Shown: positions 52,895 to 62,571, numbered from the stretch's first letter. The stretch: 64,000 bases of DNA from JAGVSR01 sp963778225 (GCA_963778225.1 CAVZTR010000005.1:62001-126000), one strand, 5' to 3'. The notes: a model not told the origin generated them from the letters alone. Numbers and translations are program-made.

Positions 52895-54130
52895 TTAACC
52901 ATCGTTTTGTGGACGCGCGGCCACGTAACGAGCAGCCATCCCCGTCCCGAGGATCTCGTCATACACCTGAAGCGTCTTCAGCCGCATCTGCCGCAGCGAA
53001 AACGATCCGGCCGCATGCGCCCGCGCCCTGAGGCTCAATTGCGCCCGCGCCACCCGGTCAAGACTGAGCGCCGCCAGTAGGGCTTCCGCCAGCGCCGCCG
53101 CGTCCCCCGGCGGCACCAGCCAGCCGGTCATCGAGCGCGGCCCGTGCTCGGGCGGCGACAGCACCGTCTCCGGCGGCGCCCCGATCCGCGTTGCGATAAC
53201 GGGACATCCCATCGCCTGGCTTTCCACCGCCGTCCGCCCGAAAGCCTCCGGCTCGATCGATGCCACGATCGATGCGTCCGCCGCCAGATACGCGGCCGGC
53301 ATGTCATCCACGTGCCCGACGAGCCGCACCCGCCCCTCGAGCCCCCCGGCCTTAATGGCCTCTCTCAGCCCTTCCGCGTAGGCATCCCGCCCCTGCGCGT
53401 CACCAGCGAGCGCCACGATCCCATCGAGCCGCCCGTCGGCATGCAGCCGCCGCGCCGCCTCCACGACGACATGCTGCCCCTTCCAGTTGGTCAACCGAGC
53501 CGCTTGCAGAATGACACGCTGGCCCGGCGTTACACCCCAGGCCGACCTGAGGCGTTCCACCCGTTCAGCTGACACCTTCTCCGGATCGAAGGCCGCGCCG
53601 TCCACGCCGCGATGAATGACCCGGATCTTCGCGTCCGGCGTGCCGTAGCGCGACCGGATCAGATCGCGCGTGTATCCAGAGTTCGCGATCACCAGATCGC
53701 CACGCGCCATCACGCTGTTGTAGAGACGCTTCGGCGCCGAGGTCTCGTTGTAGGCGCCGTGATAGGTCGTCACGAATGGCCGTTTCGTTACCCGCGCCGC
53801 GCGCAGCGCACTCCACGCCGGGGCCCGGCTGCGCGCGTGCACCAGATGGATGCCATCCGCCTCGATCATCCTTGCGATGGCCGCGGCATTCGCCAGCAGC
53901 TTGGCCGGGTTCTTCGTGGCCGCGGGAAAGATCCTCACATCCGCGCCGGTGGCCTTCAGCCGCTCCAGCATACGCCCGCCTTCGGTCAGCACGATCGCGC
54001 GCCCGCCGGCCACGATCACCGCTTCCGCGATCTCGATCGTCGAGAGTTCCGCGCCCCCCGTGTCGAGCTGGGGGATAATCTGCAGTATGGTCGCGGCACG
54101 ATCGGCCAAGGGCGGCAGCTCCGGTAGCAA
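52895..54130 (-). CDS. GT4-family glycosyltransferase
   Basis: A 411-residue retaining glycosyltransferase with two Rossmann domains. The N-domain has QIIPQLDTGGAELSTIEIAEA and the C-domain ILQAARLTNWKGQHVVVEAA, ending in SIEPEAFGRTAVESQAMGCP, the E-x7-E motif of GT-B enzymes. Donor and acceptor are unknown; LPS core or exopolysaccharide assembly is plausible. It is transcribed alone, divergent from a hydrolase gene. Confidence 0.92.
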   Translation of the reverse strand: MLPELPPLADRAATILQIIPQLDTGGAELSTIEIAEAVIVAGGRAIVLTEGGRMLERLKATGADVRIFPAATKNPAKLLANAAAIARMIEADGIHLVHARSRAPAWSALRAARVTKRPFVTTYHGAYNETSAPKRLYNSVMARGDLVIANSGYTRDLIRSRYGTPDAKIRVIHRGVDGAAFDPEKVSAERVERLRSAWGVTPGQRVILQAARLTNWKGQHVVVEAARRLHADGRLDGIVALAGDAQGRDAYAEGLREAIKAGGLEGRVRLVGHVDDMPAAYLAADASIVASIEPEAFGRTAVESQAMGCPVIATRIGAPPETVLSPPEHGPRSMTGWLVPPGDAAALAEALLAALSLDRVARAQLSLRARAHAAGSFSLRQMRLKTLQVYDEILGTGMAARYVAARPQNDG

Positions 54131-54162
54131 GTCACTCGCGAGAAATGATAGGCACTCATAGG

Positions 54163-54966
54163 ATGACCGGCACAGAACCGCAATTCATCGACGTTGGAAC
54201 CGGCGACGCCCGCCGGCGCATCGCCTATCGGCGCGAGACGCGATCCGGTTCGCCGCGTCCCGGCCTGCTCTGGCTGGCAGGCCTGAAATCCGATATGGCC
54301 AGCACCAAGGCGTCGACGCTGGCGGATTACGCCGGAAAAGCCGGAGTTGACTGTGTTCGCTTCGATTACTCCGGACATGGCCTCTCCAGCGGGCCGTTCG
54401 AAGAAGGAACCATTGGGCAGTGGCTTGAAGAAGCCGCCACGATCTTCCGGACAGTCGCACCGGGTCCCCGGATCATCGTCGGCTCGAGTACCGGCGGCTA
54501 CGTTGCTCTCCTGTTGCTGAAGTATCTTCTGGAGAACGACCCGGCCGAGGCACAGCGGATCACGGCACTTGTGTTGATCGCGCCCGCTTGGGACCTCACC
54601 GAGCAGCTGATGTGGAACCGCTTTCCCGAAGATGCCCGTCAGGCCATTCTCACCACCGGACGCTATTTGAAGCCGTCGGATTACGGCGATCCCTATACGA
54701 TCACGCGTCAATTTATTGAGGAGGGCCGCAAGCATCAGCTCGCCGGCCAAACCTTCAACCCCGGCCGGCCCATTCTCGTCCTTCAAGGCTTGCAAGATGA
54801 TGTGGTCCCCGCGGAGCATGTCCGCGGTCTGGAGACCTTGCTCGACGGCGGCCACGTTCGCATCACCGAAGTCGCCGACGGCGATCATCGACTGTCACGG
54901 CCCCAGGACCTCGCCCTGCTTCTCCAGCTGATCGACGAGGCCTCGACACGAGCCCTCATCGACTGA
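54163..54966 (+). CDS. Alpha/beta hydrolase
   Basis: A 267-residue cytoplasmic hydrolase. LWLAGLKSDMASTKA and RFDYSGHGLSSGPFEEGTIG precede the nucleophile elbow VGSSTGGYVAL; the acid and histidine are likely in LQGLQDDVVPAEH and DGDHRLSRPQD. It resembles the BAAT/palmitoyl-thioesterase-like (ABHD10) group. ATG 54163 was used; ATG 54145 is in frame. Its last 11 bases overlap the end of the convergent next gene. Confidence 0.88.
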   Translation: MTGTEPQFIDVGTGDARRRIAYRRETRSGSPRPGLLWLAGLKSDMASTKASTLADYAGKAGVDCVRFDYSGHGLSSGPFEEGTIGQWLEEAATIFRTVAPGPRIIVGSSTGGYVALLLLKYLLENDPAEAQRITALVLIAPAWDLTEQLMWNRFPEDARQAILTTGRYLKPSDYGDPYTITRQFIEEGRKHQLAGQTFNPGRPILVLQGLQDDVVPAEHVRGLETLLDGGHVRITEVADGDHRLSRPQDLALLLQLIDEASTRALID

Positions 54967-56116
54967 TGGCAGCCTCCCGCAGCGGGTTTGCAACCAGACC
55001 ACGCAACACGGCGGCGTCGAGCGCCGCCGGTCCCGCCACTTCCGCGACGCTCTCCGGCACGATCCACGCGCGATACCCCTGCGCCACCACCGTGCGTCCG
55101 CACGCAAGTCGGGTCGCGATCACCCGGCACGAGGCGTCCCCGGAAACGGTCCGCGCCTCCCGACGGTCATGCACCAGAACTTTGAGGTCCACCGGCTGAA
55201 TGGTCGGCGCAGTACCCGTCAGCGTCACACCGCGAAAGACGCACGCGAGCTTTCCCCGACAGGCCCCCGCCCGCTTGCCGAACGTATTGCCCGGCCCGAG
55301 CGTTTTTCGCAGCGCCATCACACGCGCGGGCGCGCCCGCCCCGTTCGAAACAAAACACGACGTGCCCTCGCAGATCACGGGATCAGCCGTCTTGTTGAAG
55401 CGCCGGATACCCTTGGTTCCAGGCTCCATGACAAGCAGAATTGTAACTCGCGGATCGGCTGGCGCAGACGCAATCGGCGGCAAAGTTGGAACCGGACGTC
55501 CCAGCGCCATAGGCGGCGGCAAGACTTGCGCGGGCTCGCTCGCGATGTCCGTTGCCGGCCCGGCTTGAGGAGCAGCGACCGGCGGCGCAAGAGCAGGAAC
55601 TGCCGGAACAGGAGCAATCTCGCGCGCGACCTCTGCTGGCTGCGTGGACGCCATGGGCGGCGTGACAACGATCGGGGCCTCAGCAGCTCCCGTTGCAGGC
55701 TTCACTGCCGCCTTGTCCGTATTCGTCAGCGCTGGCTTGAACGATTTCTCTTCCGATGCGTCCGCCGCCTTGGCCTTGCGAGCGTCTTGCGCCCGCTTCA
55801 ACTTGTCTGCAAGAGCAAGGGACTCAGCCTCGCGCTGCGCCTCCATGTCCTTGCGCCGCGCTTCCGCCTCAGCCGCCGCCCGCAGTTCAGCATCTGCACG
55901 CTCGCGGGCTTCCTGCCGCGCGCGCTCCAGCATCTCGGCCTCATAAGTCTTGCGCCGCAGATCGTCCTGCGGTTCGGCCGCCTTCGACGTCGTTTCCGAG
56001 AATTTATTGGCAATGTCGTGCGCTGCGTTTTCAGCCTTCACCGGCATCGCAGCAATAAGGGCGATCAAGCCCGTCAAACCCAAACGTGCAATCGGCGACA
56101 CACGCATCTCGACCAT
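54956..56116 (-). CDS. Exported coiled-coil / Cys-rich domain protein, unknown
   Basis: About 386 residues: signal peptide (IARLGLTGLIALIAAMPVKA), an Ala/Glu/Arg coiled coil (about 45-110, TolA-like in composition), a Pro/Ala/Thr linker (about 110-230) and a C-terminal domain of about 150 residues with six cysteines (CEGTSC, ACRGKLAC, ASCRV, ACGRT) that probably form disulfides. Not recognised. ATG 56116 is used; ATG 56107 (MRVSPIARLG) would put the signal peptide at the very start. Confidence 0.75.
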   Translation of the reverse strand: MVEMRVSPIARLGLTGLIALIAAMPVKAENAAHDIANKFSETTSKAAEPQDDLRRKTYEAEMLERARQEARERADAELRAAAEAEARRKDMEAQREAESLALADKLKRAQDARKAKAADASEEKSFKPALTNTDKAAVKPATGAAEAPIVVTPPMASTQPAEVAREIAPVPAVPALAPPVAAPQAGPATDIASEPAQVLPPPMALGRPVPTLPPIASAPADPRVTILLVMEPGTKGIRRFNKTADPVICEGTSCFVSNGAGAPARVMALRKTLGPGNTFGKRAGACRGKLACVFRGVTLTGTAPTIQPVDLKVLVHDRREARTVSGDASCRVIATRLACGRTVVAQGYRAWIVPESVAEVAGPAALDAAVLRGLVANPLREAAISR

Positions 56117-56207
56117 CCGCCCTGCAAACAGAGTTCTACATTCCAATCCAATTCTGGCAGGAAAGCGGATGGTTCCTGAATGTTGGCTGAACGGACAGCG
56201 CCGGAGT

Positions 56208-57092
56208 TTAGACGCCACCTTTGGCAATCGCGGCAAGACCTTCTCGATAGGTGGGAAAAGCGAGTTTCACGCCAAGATCGTTTTTAATCCGGTCATTGTG
56301 AACCCGCTTGTTTTCTGAATAGAAACTCCGTCCCATTTCCGAAAGCTGCGCCTCCTCGTAAGCGATTTCCTTCGGCGGCGGCAGGTTCAGAAGTTTAGCC
56401 GCGTAGGCATTGACGTCCTGCGGCGGCGCCGGCTCGTCATCAGTTACGTTGTAGATCGCGTGCAGGTGCGGCCGCGAGAACGCCGCAATCAAGGTCCGCG
56501 CAATGTCCTCGACATGGATGCGATTGAACACCTGATCCTTCTTCACCACCGATCGCGTGGTGCCGGACTTCAGACCGTCGATGGCGCTGCTGCCAGGTCC
56601 GTAGATTCCAGCCAGCCGAAAAATCTCGACGCGCTTGCCAGACGCTTTTGCGAAATCCAGCCACTGCTGTTCCGCAAGCGCACGCCGCCGCGACCGCTCC
56701 GAAGACGGCGTGGCGGGCGTCGTCTCATCGACCCACCCTCCGCCATGATCTCCATAGACACCTATTGTCGAGAGATACCCGATCCATTCCGCGCTCGATT
56801 GCGCGATGTCGTCCCCGTGGTGCCGCAGAACCGGATCGCCGTCGGCGTCGGGCGGCGCCGAAATCACAACGTGCGAGGCCCGCCGCACCGCGGGACCCGC
56901 ACCCTGGCTTGGGCCTGCCCCTTTGCTCGGGCTCAGCCCGTCGAAGACGAATCCGGTGTAGCCGAGGTCGTGAATGCGCTCCACGCCGTCATCCGATCGC
57001 GCGGTTCCGGCAATGTGCCAGCCCTCATCCTCGAGTTTCGCCGCCAGATGCCGCGCGCTATAGCCCAACCCAAAACAAAAAAGCGTCGGCAT
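56208..57092 (-). CDS. NAD-dependent epimerase/dehydratase-like protein (YeeZ type)
   Basis: A 294-residue extended-SDR protein. LFCFGLGYSARHLAAKL is a glycine-rich dinucleotide motif, and IGYLSTIGVYGDHGG and FRLAGIYGPGSSAIDGL are typical of the YeeZ/SDR group. A local duplication (SKGAGPSQGAGPAV) interrupts the third strand region. GGAG precedes ATG 57092, which overlaps the queG stop by one base (TGATG). Substrate unknown. Confidence 0.87.
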   Translation of the reverse strand: MPTLFCFGLGYSARHLAAKLEDEGWHIAGTARSDDGVERIHDLGYTGFVFDGLSPSKGAGPSQGAGPAVRRASHVVISAPPDADGDPVLRHHGDDIAQSSAEWIGYLSTIGVYGDHGGGWVDETTPATPSSERSRRRALAEQQWLDFAKASGKRVEIFRLAGIYGPGSSAIDGLKSGTTRSVVKKDQVFNRIHVEDIARTLIAAFSRPHLHAIYNVTDDEPAPPQDVNAYAAKLLNLPPPKEIAYEEAQLSEMGRSFYSENKRVHNDRIKNDLGVKLAFPTYREGLAAIAKGGV

Positions 57093-58250
57093 CACATCAA
57101 CTCCATCATCCATTCTGAACGCACGCTCTCATCGCGCTCGCCCTCGAAAGTCCGCTTGAACTCGGCGCGCAACTCACTCTCGGTTGTGAGCCGCGCCAGC
57201 GCCCAAACCGCCATACCCCTCACCAAGGGTGATGCGTCATCGAGCAGGCGCCGAACGCCCTCGACTAAGCTGAGGTCGTCCGAATTGCCGGCGGCCACCA
57301 GCACATTGCGCACAAACCGATCCCTGCCGGTCCGCTTGACTGGCGTACCTGCAAACCGCGTCCGGAATGCCGCGTCGTCCAGGCCCAGCAATTCTGCCAG
57401 TGGCGGGTTGTTCGTCTCCGCGCGGGCCGCAAAGCGCATCTCTCGTGACGTCTCAGCGAACTTGTTCCAAGGGCAAACCGCCAGACAATCGTCGCAGCCA
57501 TAGATGCGATTGCCCATTGCCGCGCGAAACTCGCGCGCGATCTGTCCTTTATGTTCAATCGTCAGATACGCGATGCACCGCCGCGCATCGAGCTGATAGG
57601 GCGCGGGAAACGCCGCCGTCGGGCAAACATCGAGACACCGGCGGCACGATCCGCAATGATCGGCTTCCGCATCATCCGGCACGAGTTCGGCCGTCGTCAG
57701 AAGCGCCCCAAGAAACAGCCACGACCCATGCGTGCGCGAGACGAGGTTGGTATGCTTGCCCTGCCAGCCAAGACCCGCCAGCGCAGCCAGTGGCTTCTCC
57801 ATCAGCGGGGCGGTATCGACAAACACTTTCACATCTGCGCCCGTCGCCGACACCACATCGCGCGCCAGTTGCTTGAGTTTCGGCTTGAGGATCTCGTGGT
57901 AGTCCTTGCCTTGCGCATAAACTGAGATCGCGCCGCGCTCCCGCATCTGCAACACCTCGAGCGGGTCGGTGTCCGGCGCGTAGCTCATCGCCACCATCAC
58001 CACGCTCTTGGCTTGCGGCCACAGCGCCAGCGGATCGCCGCGCTGCTCCGAGCGGGTCTCCATCCAGTCCATGTCGCCATGCCGGCCGGCCGCCAGAAAC
58101 GCGCGCAGCCGTTCCCCCTGTGCACCGCCCTGGCGTAAGCCGCGCAATTCCCACCGCATCGAACCCGAGTTCCAGCGCCATGGCGCGAATGCGCGGTTCG
58201 ACCCGTACATGCGGTTCAAGAACGGAGTGGGATGTCTGCAAGCGTTTCAC
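57092..58250 (-). pseudogene. queG: Epoxyqueuosine reductase, frameshifted near the N-terminus as read
   Basis: A cobalamin- and [4Fe-4S]-dependent reductase that completes queuosine in tRNA. Two ferredoxin-type clusters are visible: CGSCRRCLDVCPTAAF and CDDCLAVCPW. The bulk is in one frame (DMDWMETRSEQRGDPLALWP onward). The N-terminus MALELGFDAVGIARLTPG is in another, starting from GTG 58250. One extra base near 58121-58127 joins them as ...TPGGAQGERLRAFL. Full length about 385 residues. GST upstream ends at 58252; the epimerase-like gene downstream overlaps by one base. Confidence 0.92.
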
Positions 58251-58251
58251 A

Positions 58252-58947
58252 TCAGAAATCGAGATCGACGTAGGTTCGGTGCGGCGGCAGCCCCGTTAGC
58301 CGGTCGCTGAGCAAACTCCGAAAAGCCGGCCGCGACTTCAGCCGCATATACCAGGACTTGGCGGACGGATGCTGCTCCCAATCGACATCGCCGAGATAAT
58401 CGAGCACCGACAAATGACCGGCCGCCGCCATGTCGGCAAAGCTCAACCGCGGCCCTGCCAGCCAGTCGCGGTTCAGCGCCAGATGATCGATATAGCGCAT
58501 GTGGTATCGCAAATTGTGCCGCACGGCCCGCAGCGTTTCCGCATCCGGCGGCGCGCCTTTCCCCGGCGCCTGCAAACTGATGATCTTCATGTCGATCAAC
58601 TCGCGCGACACCTCCCGGTCGAACTTGTTGACGAACCAATCGACGAGCCGGCGGACCTCCGCGCGCTCTGCTGGCGTGCCCGGAAACAGCCCGCCATGTC
58701 CGGCATCACTGGTCTGCGCCAGCCCCTGCTCGTCGAGATACTCGGAAATCGCGTAAGCGCCGGCCACCGCCCCGCCCTGCGAAGTGACGAGCACCGGCAA
58801 TTCCCCCGCGGGATTGACGGCCAGCAGGCTCTCGCTCCACGCCCAGGGGAGTTCGTCCTCCAACTCCACATCCTGACCCAGTTCGGCCAGTGCGATCCGG
58901 ACGGCCCGGCTGCGGGGACAGAACGGGTAATGGACGAGCACAGTCAT
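58252..58947 (-). CDS. Glutathione S-transferase family protein
   Basis: A 231-residue GST. The thioredoxin-like N-domain begins VLVHYPFCPRSRAVRIALAE (CPRS in the position of the active-site loop) with the cis-Pro segment GELPVLVTSQGG; the helical C-domain ends RLSFADMAAAGHLSVLDYLG. ATG 58947 is the natural start. It lies two bases upstream of queG and is probably in the same transcript, as in many Rhizobiales. Confidence 0.9.
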   Translation of the reverse strand: MTVLVHYPFCPRSRAVRIALAELGQDVELEDELPWAWSESLLAVNPAGELPVLVTSQGGAVAGAYAISEYLDEQGLAQTSDAGHGGLFPGTPAERAEVRRLVDWFVNKFDREVSRELIDMKIISLQAPGKGAPPDAETLRAVRHNLRYHMRYIDHLALNRDWLAGPRLSFADMAAAGHLSVLDYLGDVDWEQHPSAKSWYMRLKSRPAFRSLLSDRLTGLPPHRTYVDLDF

Positions 58948-59153
58948 CGCCGCAATTCGACCAAGCCTTAAGTTGACAGGTCCCCTGCATCTACGCGAAT
59001 CCGCAACACTTGTCGTGTTTATTGGCCCTGCGGCACCGAGGCCAGCACTCGGCGCCACCACTTGAGCGTAGGGATGGGCCTTTCGCATGGCGGCCGGCTC
59101 ACCGGAAGGTGAGTCGCCATGCGCAAGTCAAAAGCCGGAGGCTGAGCACAGGC

Positions 59154-59951
59154 ATGGAAACGTGGCAGGCCGTTTTGCTCGGCATTCTCGAAGGCTTGAC
59201 CGAATTCATCCCAGTCTCTTCGACGGGTCACGTCCTGCTCGCCGGCTACTTTCTGGGCGTCCATTCCCCGGGGCGGGCCTTCGAGGTGCTGATCCAGCTC
59301 GGCGCAATTCTCGCCATTCTGGCCGTCTACTTCGGCCGCCTCTGGGCCACGGCCGCAGCCCTGCCTTACAAGGCCCAGGCTCGCAGCTTTGTGCTCTCGG
59401 TTCTGATCGCCTTCCTGCCCGCCGCTGTCGTCGGCGCCGCTCTGCACGGATTTATCAAAAGCGTCTTGTTCGAATCGCCCGGTCTGATCTGCGTCATGCT
59501 GATCCTGGGCGGCTTCGTGCTTCTCGCCGTCGACCGCTTCGCCGCAACCCCGCGCTACAACGACGCCATGTCGTTCCCGCCGAGCCTTGCCCTCAAGATC
59601 GGCTTGTTTCAGACGCTCGCCATGATCCCCGGTGTCTCACGCTCCGGCGCCACGATCGTTGGTGGACTGTTACTCGGAGCAGACAAGCGCTCGGCAGCCG
59701 AGTTCAGCTTCTTCCTCGCCATGCCCACGATGGCCGGCGCCTTTGCTTTCGATCTTTACAAGAACTGGACGACGCTGGACCTGTCGAACACGACCCCGAT
59801 CGTCGTCGGCTTCATCACGGCCTTCATAGCCGCGCTGACAGTCGTCCGCGTTCTGCTTGAGTTCGTGAGCCGCCACGGATACGCGCCGTTCGGCTGGTGG
59901 CGCATTATCGTTGGGACTGTCGGTCTAGCGGCGATCTACGCGGGCCACTGA
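59154..59951 (+). CDS. uppP: Undecaprenyl-diphosphatase
   Basis: A 265-residue membrane phosphatase (BacA/UppP) that recycles undecaprenyl pyrophosphate, the lipid carrier for cell wall and LPS O-antigen. GILEGLTEFIPVSSTGHVLLA and MIPGVSRSGATIVGGLLLG are the two active-site motifs. ATG 59154 gives the correct N-terminus. Convergent with ptsN. Confidence 0.96.
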   Translation: METWQAVLLGILEGLTEFIPVSSTGHVLLAGYFLGVHSPGRAFEVLIQLGAILAILAVYFGRLWATAAALPYKAQARSFVLSVLIAFLPAAVVGAALHGFIKSVLFESPGLICVMLILGGFVLLAVDRFAATPRYNDAMSFPPSLALKIGLFQTLAMIPGVSRSGATIVGGLLLGADKRSAAEFSFFLAMPTMAGAFAFDLYKNWTTLDLSNTTPIVVGFITAFIAALTVVRVLLEFVSRHGYAPFGWWRIIVGTVGLAAIYAGH

Positions 59952-59966
59952 AGTCTAGAGCCCGGC

Positions 59967-60431
59967 TCAGGCCGCATGCGAAGCCACTGTCCCTGACAAC
60001 AGCCGCCGCAGCATTTCACCATCCGGCGCGCTGCGAAGCTGCTCCAGCGTTGCGGGCTCCCGCACTAGGCGCGAGATCCGCGCCAGCGCTTTCAGATGAT
60101 CGCCGCTCGCGTGTTCCGGGGCGAGCAACAGAAAGATCAGGTCCACGTCCTGATCATCCTGGCTGTCGAACGGGATCGGCTTGGCCAGCCGCGCAAAGAT
60201 GCACACGATCCGCGTCAACGCCTTGAACTTGACGTGGGGAATGGCGATCCCGCGCCCGAGACCCGTGGACCCCAGGCGCTCGCGTTGCAGCAGCGCATCG
60301 AAGATATCGCGCTGTTCGAGCCCTGTGATGAGTGCGGCCTTCATGGAGAGTTCGTTGAGCGCCTGCTTCTTGCAGGTCACGTCGAGCGAAGGAATGATCG
60401 CATCTGCGGACAGAATATCTGTCAAATCCAT
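59967..60431 (-). CDS. ptsN: PTS IIA-like nitrogen-regulatory protein PtsN
   Basis: A 154-residue EIIA-Ntr. The phosphorylated His66 is in LGRGIAIPHVKFKAL, and FLLLAPEHASGDHLKALARIS is typical. It acts in the nitrogen phosphotransferase chain that links carbon/nitrogen status, potassium transport and sigma-54. rpoN is upstream with a 544-base gap, where hpf usually sits. Confidence 0.95.
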   Translation of the reverse strand: MDLTDILSADAIIPSLDVTCKKQALNELSMKAALITGLEQRDIFDALLQRERLGSTGLGRGIAIPHVKFKALTRIVCIFARLAKPIPFDSQDDQDVDLIFLLLAPEHASGDHLKALARISRLVREPATLEQLRSAPDGEMLRRLLSGTVASHAA

Positions 60432-60975
60432 GTTTGGGTTCTTTCAATGGGGTGCGGCCGCTGCTGTCGTGACGCGCGCCGATCCTGCCCGAAGCCTCGT
60501 TTGATGCTGACCCGCCCGGGGATGCCCATGTCCCTCGCGCCAGATTTAGTCCCCGGCGATACCACCGCCGGACTCATGCTCGCCTCGCACCCGCATTGGT
60601 CTTCGAACTCAGCCATGATGGCATGGCCCGAAAACAACGGCTGCTCCATCATACCAGTTCCCTGCGTCGAGCCGTCAGCGTTTCACCGCAGCTGCGTAAA
60701 CACGCTGATCAGCACGATCCCTTAAGGACCCGCCGCGACCACATCAAGGTTTAAGTTGTCTCTACGCCACCCACCCGCTGGCCAACTTCGCTCCCCCACG
60801 AAGTCGCACGAAAAGTAGCAATTCTAATAGGTTACGCGTACGCCCGCCGCGAAAACCCGACATGATCAAACGCTAGTCTGTGTCGCGCCGTCTGTCAAAC
60901 CTTTGTCGAGTGTACAACCTTGTGCACCGCACAAACCAACGCCACCCGTCAAGGTGATCTGCCATCTCGCAACGT
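60432..60975 (-). other. Gap between rpoN and ptsN where hpf is expected
   Basis: 544 bases without a convincing gene. In most Rhizobiales the ribosome hibernation factor gene hpf lies here, but no frame shows it. A candidate promoter is at 60870-60898. A 76-codon ORF (60652-60422, minus) overlaps the ptsN start but looks noncoding. Confidence 0.6.
60870..60898 (-). promoter_or_regulatory. Sigma-70-type promoter toward ptsN
   Basis: On the minus strand TTGACA, 17 bases, then TAGCGT, giving a leader of about 430 bases before ptsN. Confidence 0.45.
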
Positions 60976-62526
60976 TTACACCCGAGCAGCGCGCTCCATC
61001 CGCTTGTCGCGGCGCCGTTGCACGGAGGACGGGATCCGCATCGCCTCCCGGTACTTGGCGACCGTCCGCCGGGCGATATCGACACCGTCACTCTTCAACC
61101 GCTCGACGATCATATCATCGGACAGGATCAAGTTCGGCACTTCCCCGTCGATCAGCTGCTTGATCCGGTGCCGGACGGCCTCTGACGAGTGTGCCTCGCC
61201 TTCCCCATCGGCGGAAGCGATGGAGGACGTGAAGAAGTACTTCAGCTCCAGGATGCCCCGCGGCGTTGCGATGTATTTGTTCGATGTGACGCGCGACACG
61301 GTCGATTCGTGCATCGAGATCGCATCGGCCACGGTCTTCAAGTTCATCGGCCGCAGGTACTGCACGCCGTGCGTGAAGAACGCGTCCTGCTGGCGCACAA
61401 TCTCCTCGGCCACCCTCAGAATTGTGCGCGCACGTTGATCGAGGCTCTTCACCAGCCAGTTCGCCGTTTGCAGGCACTCCAGAAGGTACCCCTTGTCCTT
61501 CTCGTTGCGAGCTGTCTTCGAAACCTTGGCATAATAGACGCGATTGACGAGCACGCGCGGCAGCGTGTCGGAGTTGAGCTCGATCAGCCAGCTGCCGTCG
61601 TTCCCCGCCCGAACAAGAATATCGGGCACCACCGGCTGCATCTGTACCGACCCGAACTTCAGGCCCGGCTTTGGATTGAGCGTTTTGATTTCGCCGATCA
61701 TCTCGGCCAGTTCGTCTGCATCGACGCCGACGGCCCGCCGCAGCGCCGCAAAGTTGTGCGTTGCCAGCAGTGTGAGATTATCAAGCAACGCTGCGATTTG
61801 CGGGTCGTATCGGTTCTGCTCTTTCAGCTGCAGCGCCAGACATTCGGCGAGCGATCGCGCACACACGCCGACTGGCTCGAAGCTCTGCAAAACGCCGAGC
61901 ACCCTCTCGACCATTCCTTCAGGCGCTGCAAGCTTGCTAGCGATGTCGCGAAGATCGGCGTGCAGATAGCCGGCTTCGTCGACGGTATCGATCAGATACT
62001 GGGCCACCAACCGCTCGGCAGGATCGCGAATCGCGAGCGCCACCTGCTCGACGAGGTGCTCCCGGAGCGAGATGTCCGCCGTTGCATAGGCTTCAAGATT
62101 GCTATCGTCGTCCTCGAACGACGAACCGCGCTGCTTGACCTGCGACCATTGTGAGCCGTTGGGATCAGGCCCGTCGGACGGCGCCGCGTCGGGGTAGACA
62201 TTTTCGAACTCGGTGTCGAAACTGTCGGTGGCATCCGCCGCGCTTGGCTTCTCCAGGTCGAGCCAGTCGTCGCTCTCACCGCTGTCGCTGGTTGCGGCGG
62301 CATCGACGACGTCGCCCGCGCTCTCGCGTCCGTCATGCTCCGGGACGGCCGGGGCATCAGGCACCGCATCTTCGATTTCGAGCAGCGGATTGCGTTCGAG
62401 TTCGCCTTCGATGTACTGGCTGAGTTCCAGATTTGAGTATTGAAGCAGCCGAATGGCTTGCTGCAGCTGAGGTGTCATCACCAGCTGCTGGCCTTGCCGC
62501 ATCTCTAATTTTGTCGAGATCGCCAT
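60976..62526 (-). CDS. rpoN: RNA polymerase sigma-54 factor
   Basis: A 516-residue sigma-54. Region I is Gln/Leu-rich (QQLVMTPQLQQAIRLLQYSN), region II acidic (about 55-125), and the C-terminal RpoN box ARRTVAKYRE is intact, as is the core-binding and helix-turn-helix region. It is activated by enhancer-binding proteins elsewhere in the genome. lptB lies upstream on the same strand with a 45-base gap. Confidence 0.97.
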   Translation of the reverse strand: MAISTKLEMRQGQQLVMTPQLQQAIRLLQYSNLELSQYIEGELERNPLLEIEDAVPDAPAVPEHDGRESAGDVVDAAATSDSGESDDWLDLEKPSAADATDSFDTEFENVYPDAAPSDGPDPNGSQWSQVKQRGSSFEDDDSNLEAYATADISLREHLVEQVALAIRDPAERLVAQYLIDTVDEAGYLHADLRDIASKLAAPEGMVERVLGVLQSFEPVGVCARSLAECLALQLKEQNRYDPQIAALLDNLTLLATHNFAALRRAVGVDADELAEMIGEIKTLNPKPGLKFGSVQMQPVVPDILVRAGNDGSWLIELNSDTLPRVLVNRVYYAKVSKTARNEKDKGYLLECLQTANWLVKSLDQRARTILRVAEEIVRQQDAFFTHGVQYLRPMNLKTVADAISMHESTVSRVTSNKYIATPRGILELKYFFTSSIASADGEGEAHSSEAVRHRIKQLIDGEVPNLILSDDMIVERLKSDGVDIARRTVAKYREAMRIPSSVQRRRDKRMERAARV

Positions 62527-62571
62527 GACTTGTTCGAGGCACCACTACGAAACGCGCGTCGCGATCCTTAA

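Noticed and set aside
56927..56941. Hairpin CGGGCT-C-AGCCCG inside the epimerase-like gene as a terminator
   Set aside because: It lies within the coding sequence and is caused by a local repeat in the protein (SKGAGPSQGAGP); there is no T run.
60422..60652. 76-codon ORF on the minus strand before ptsN
   Set aside because: No recognisable motif, overlaps the ptsN start, and its composition (many Arg, Gly, Met, Ser) does not look coding.
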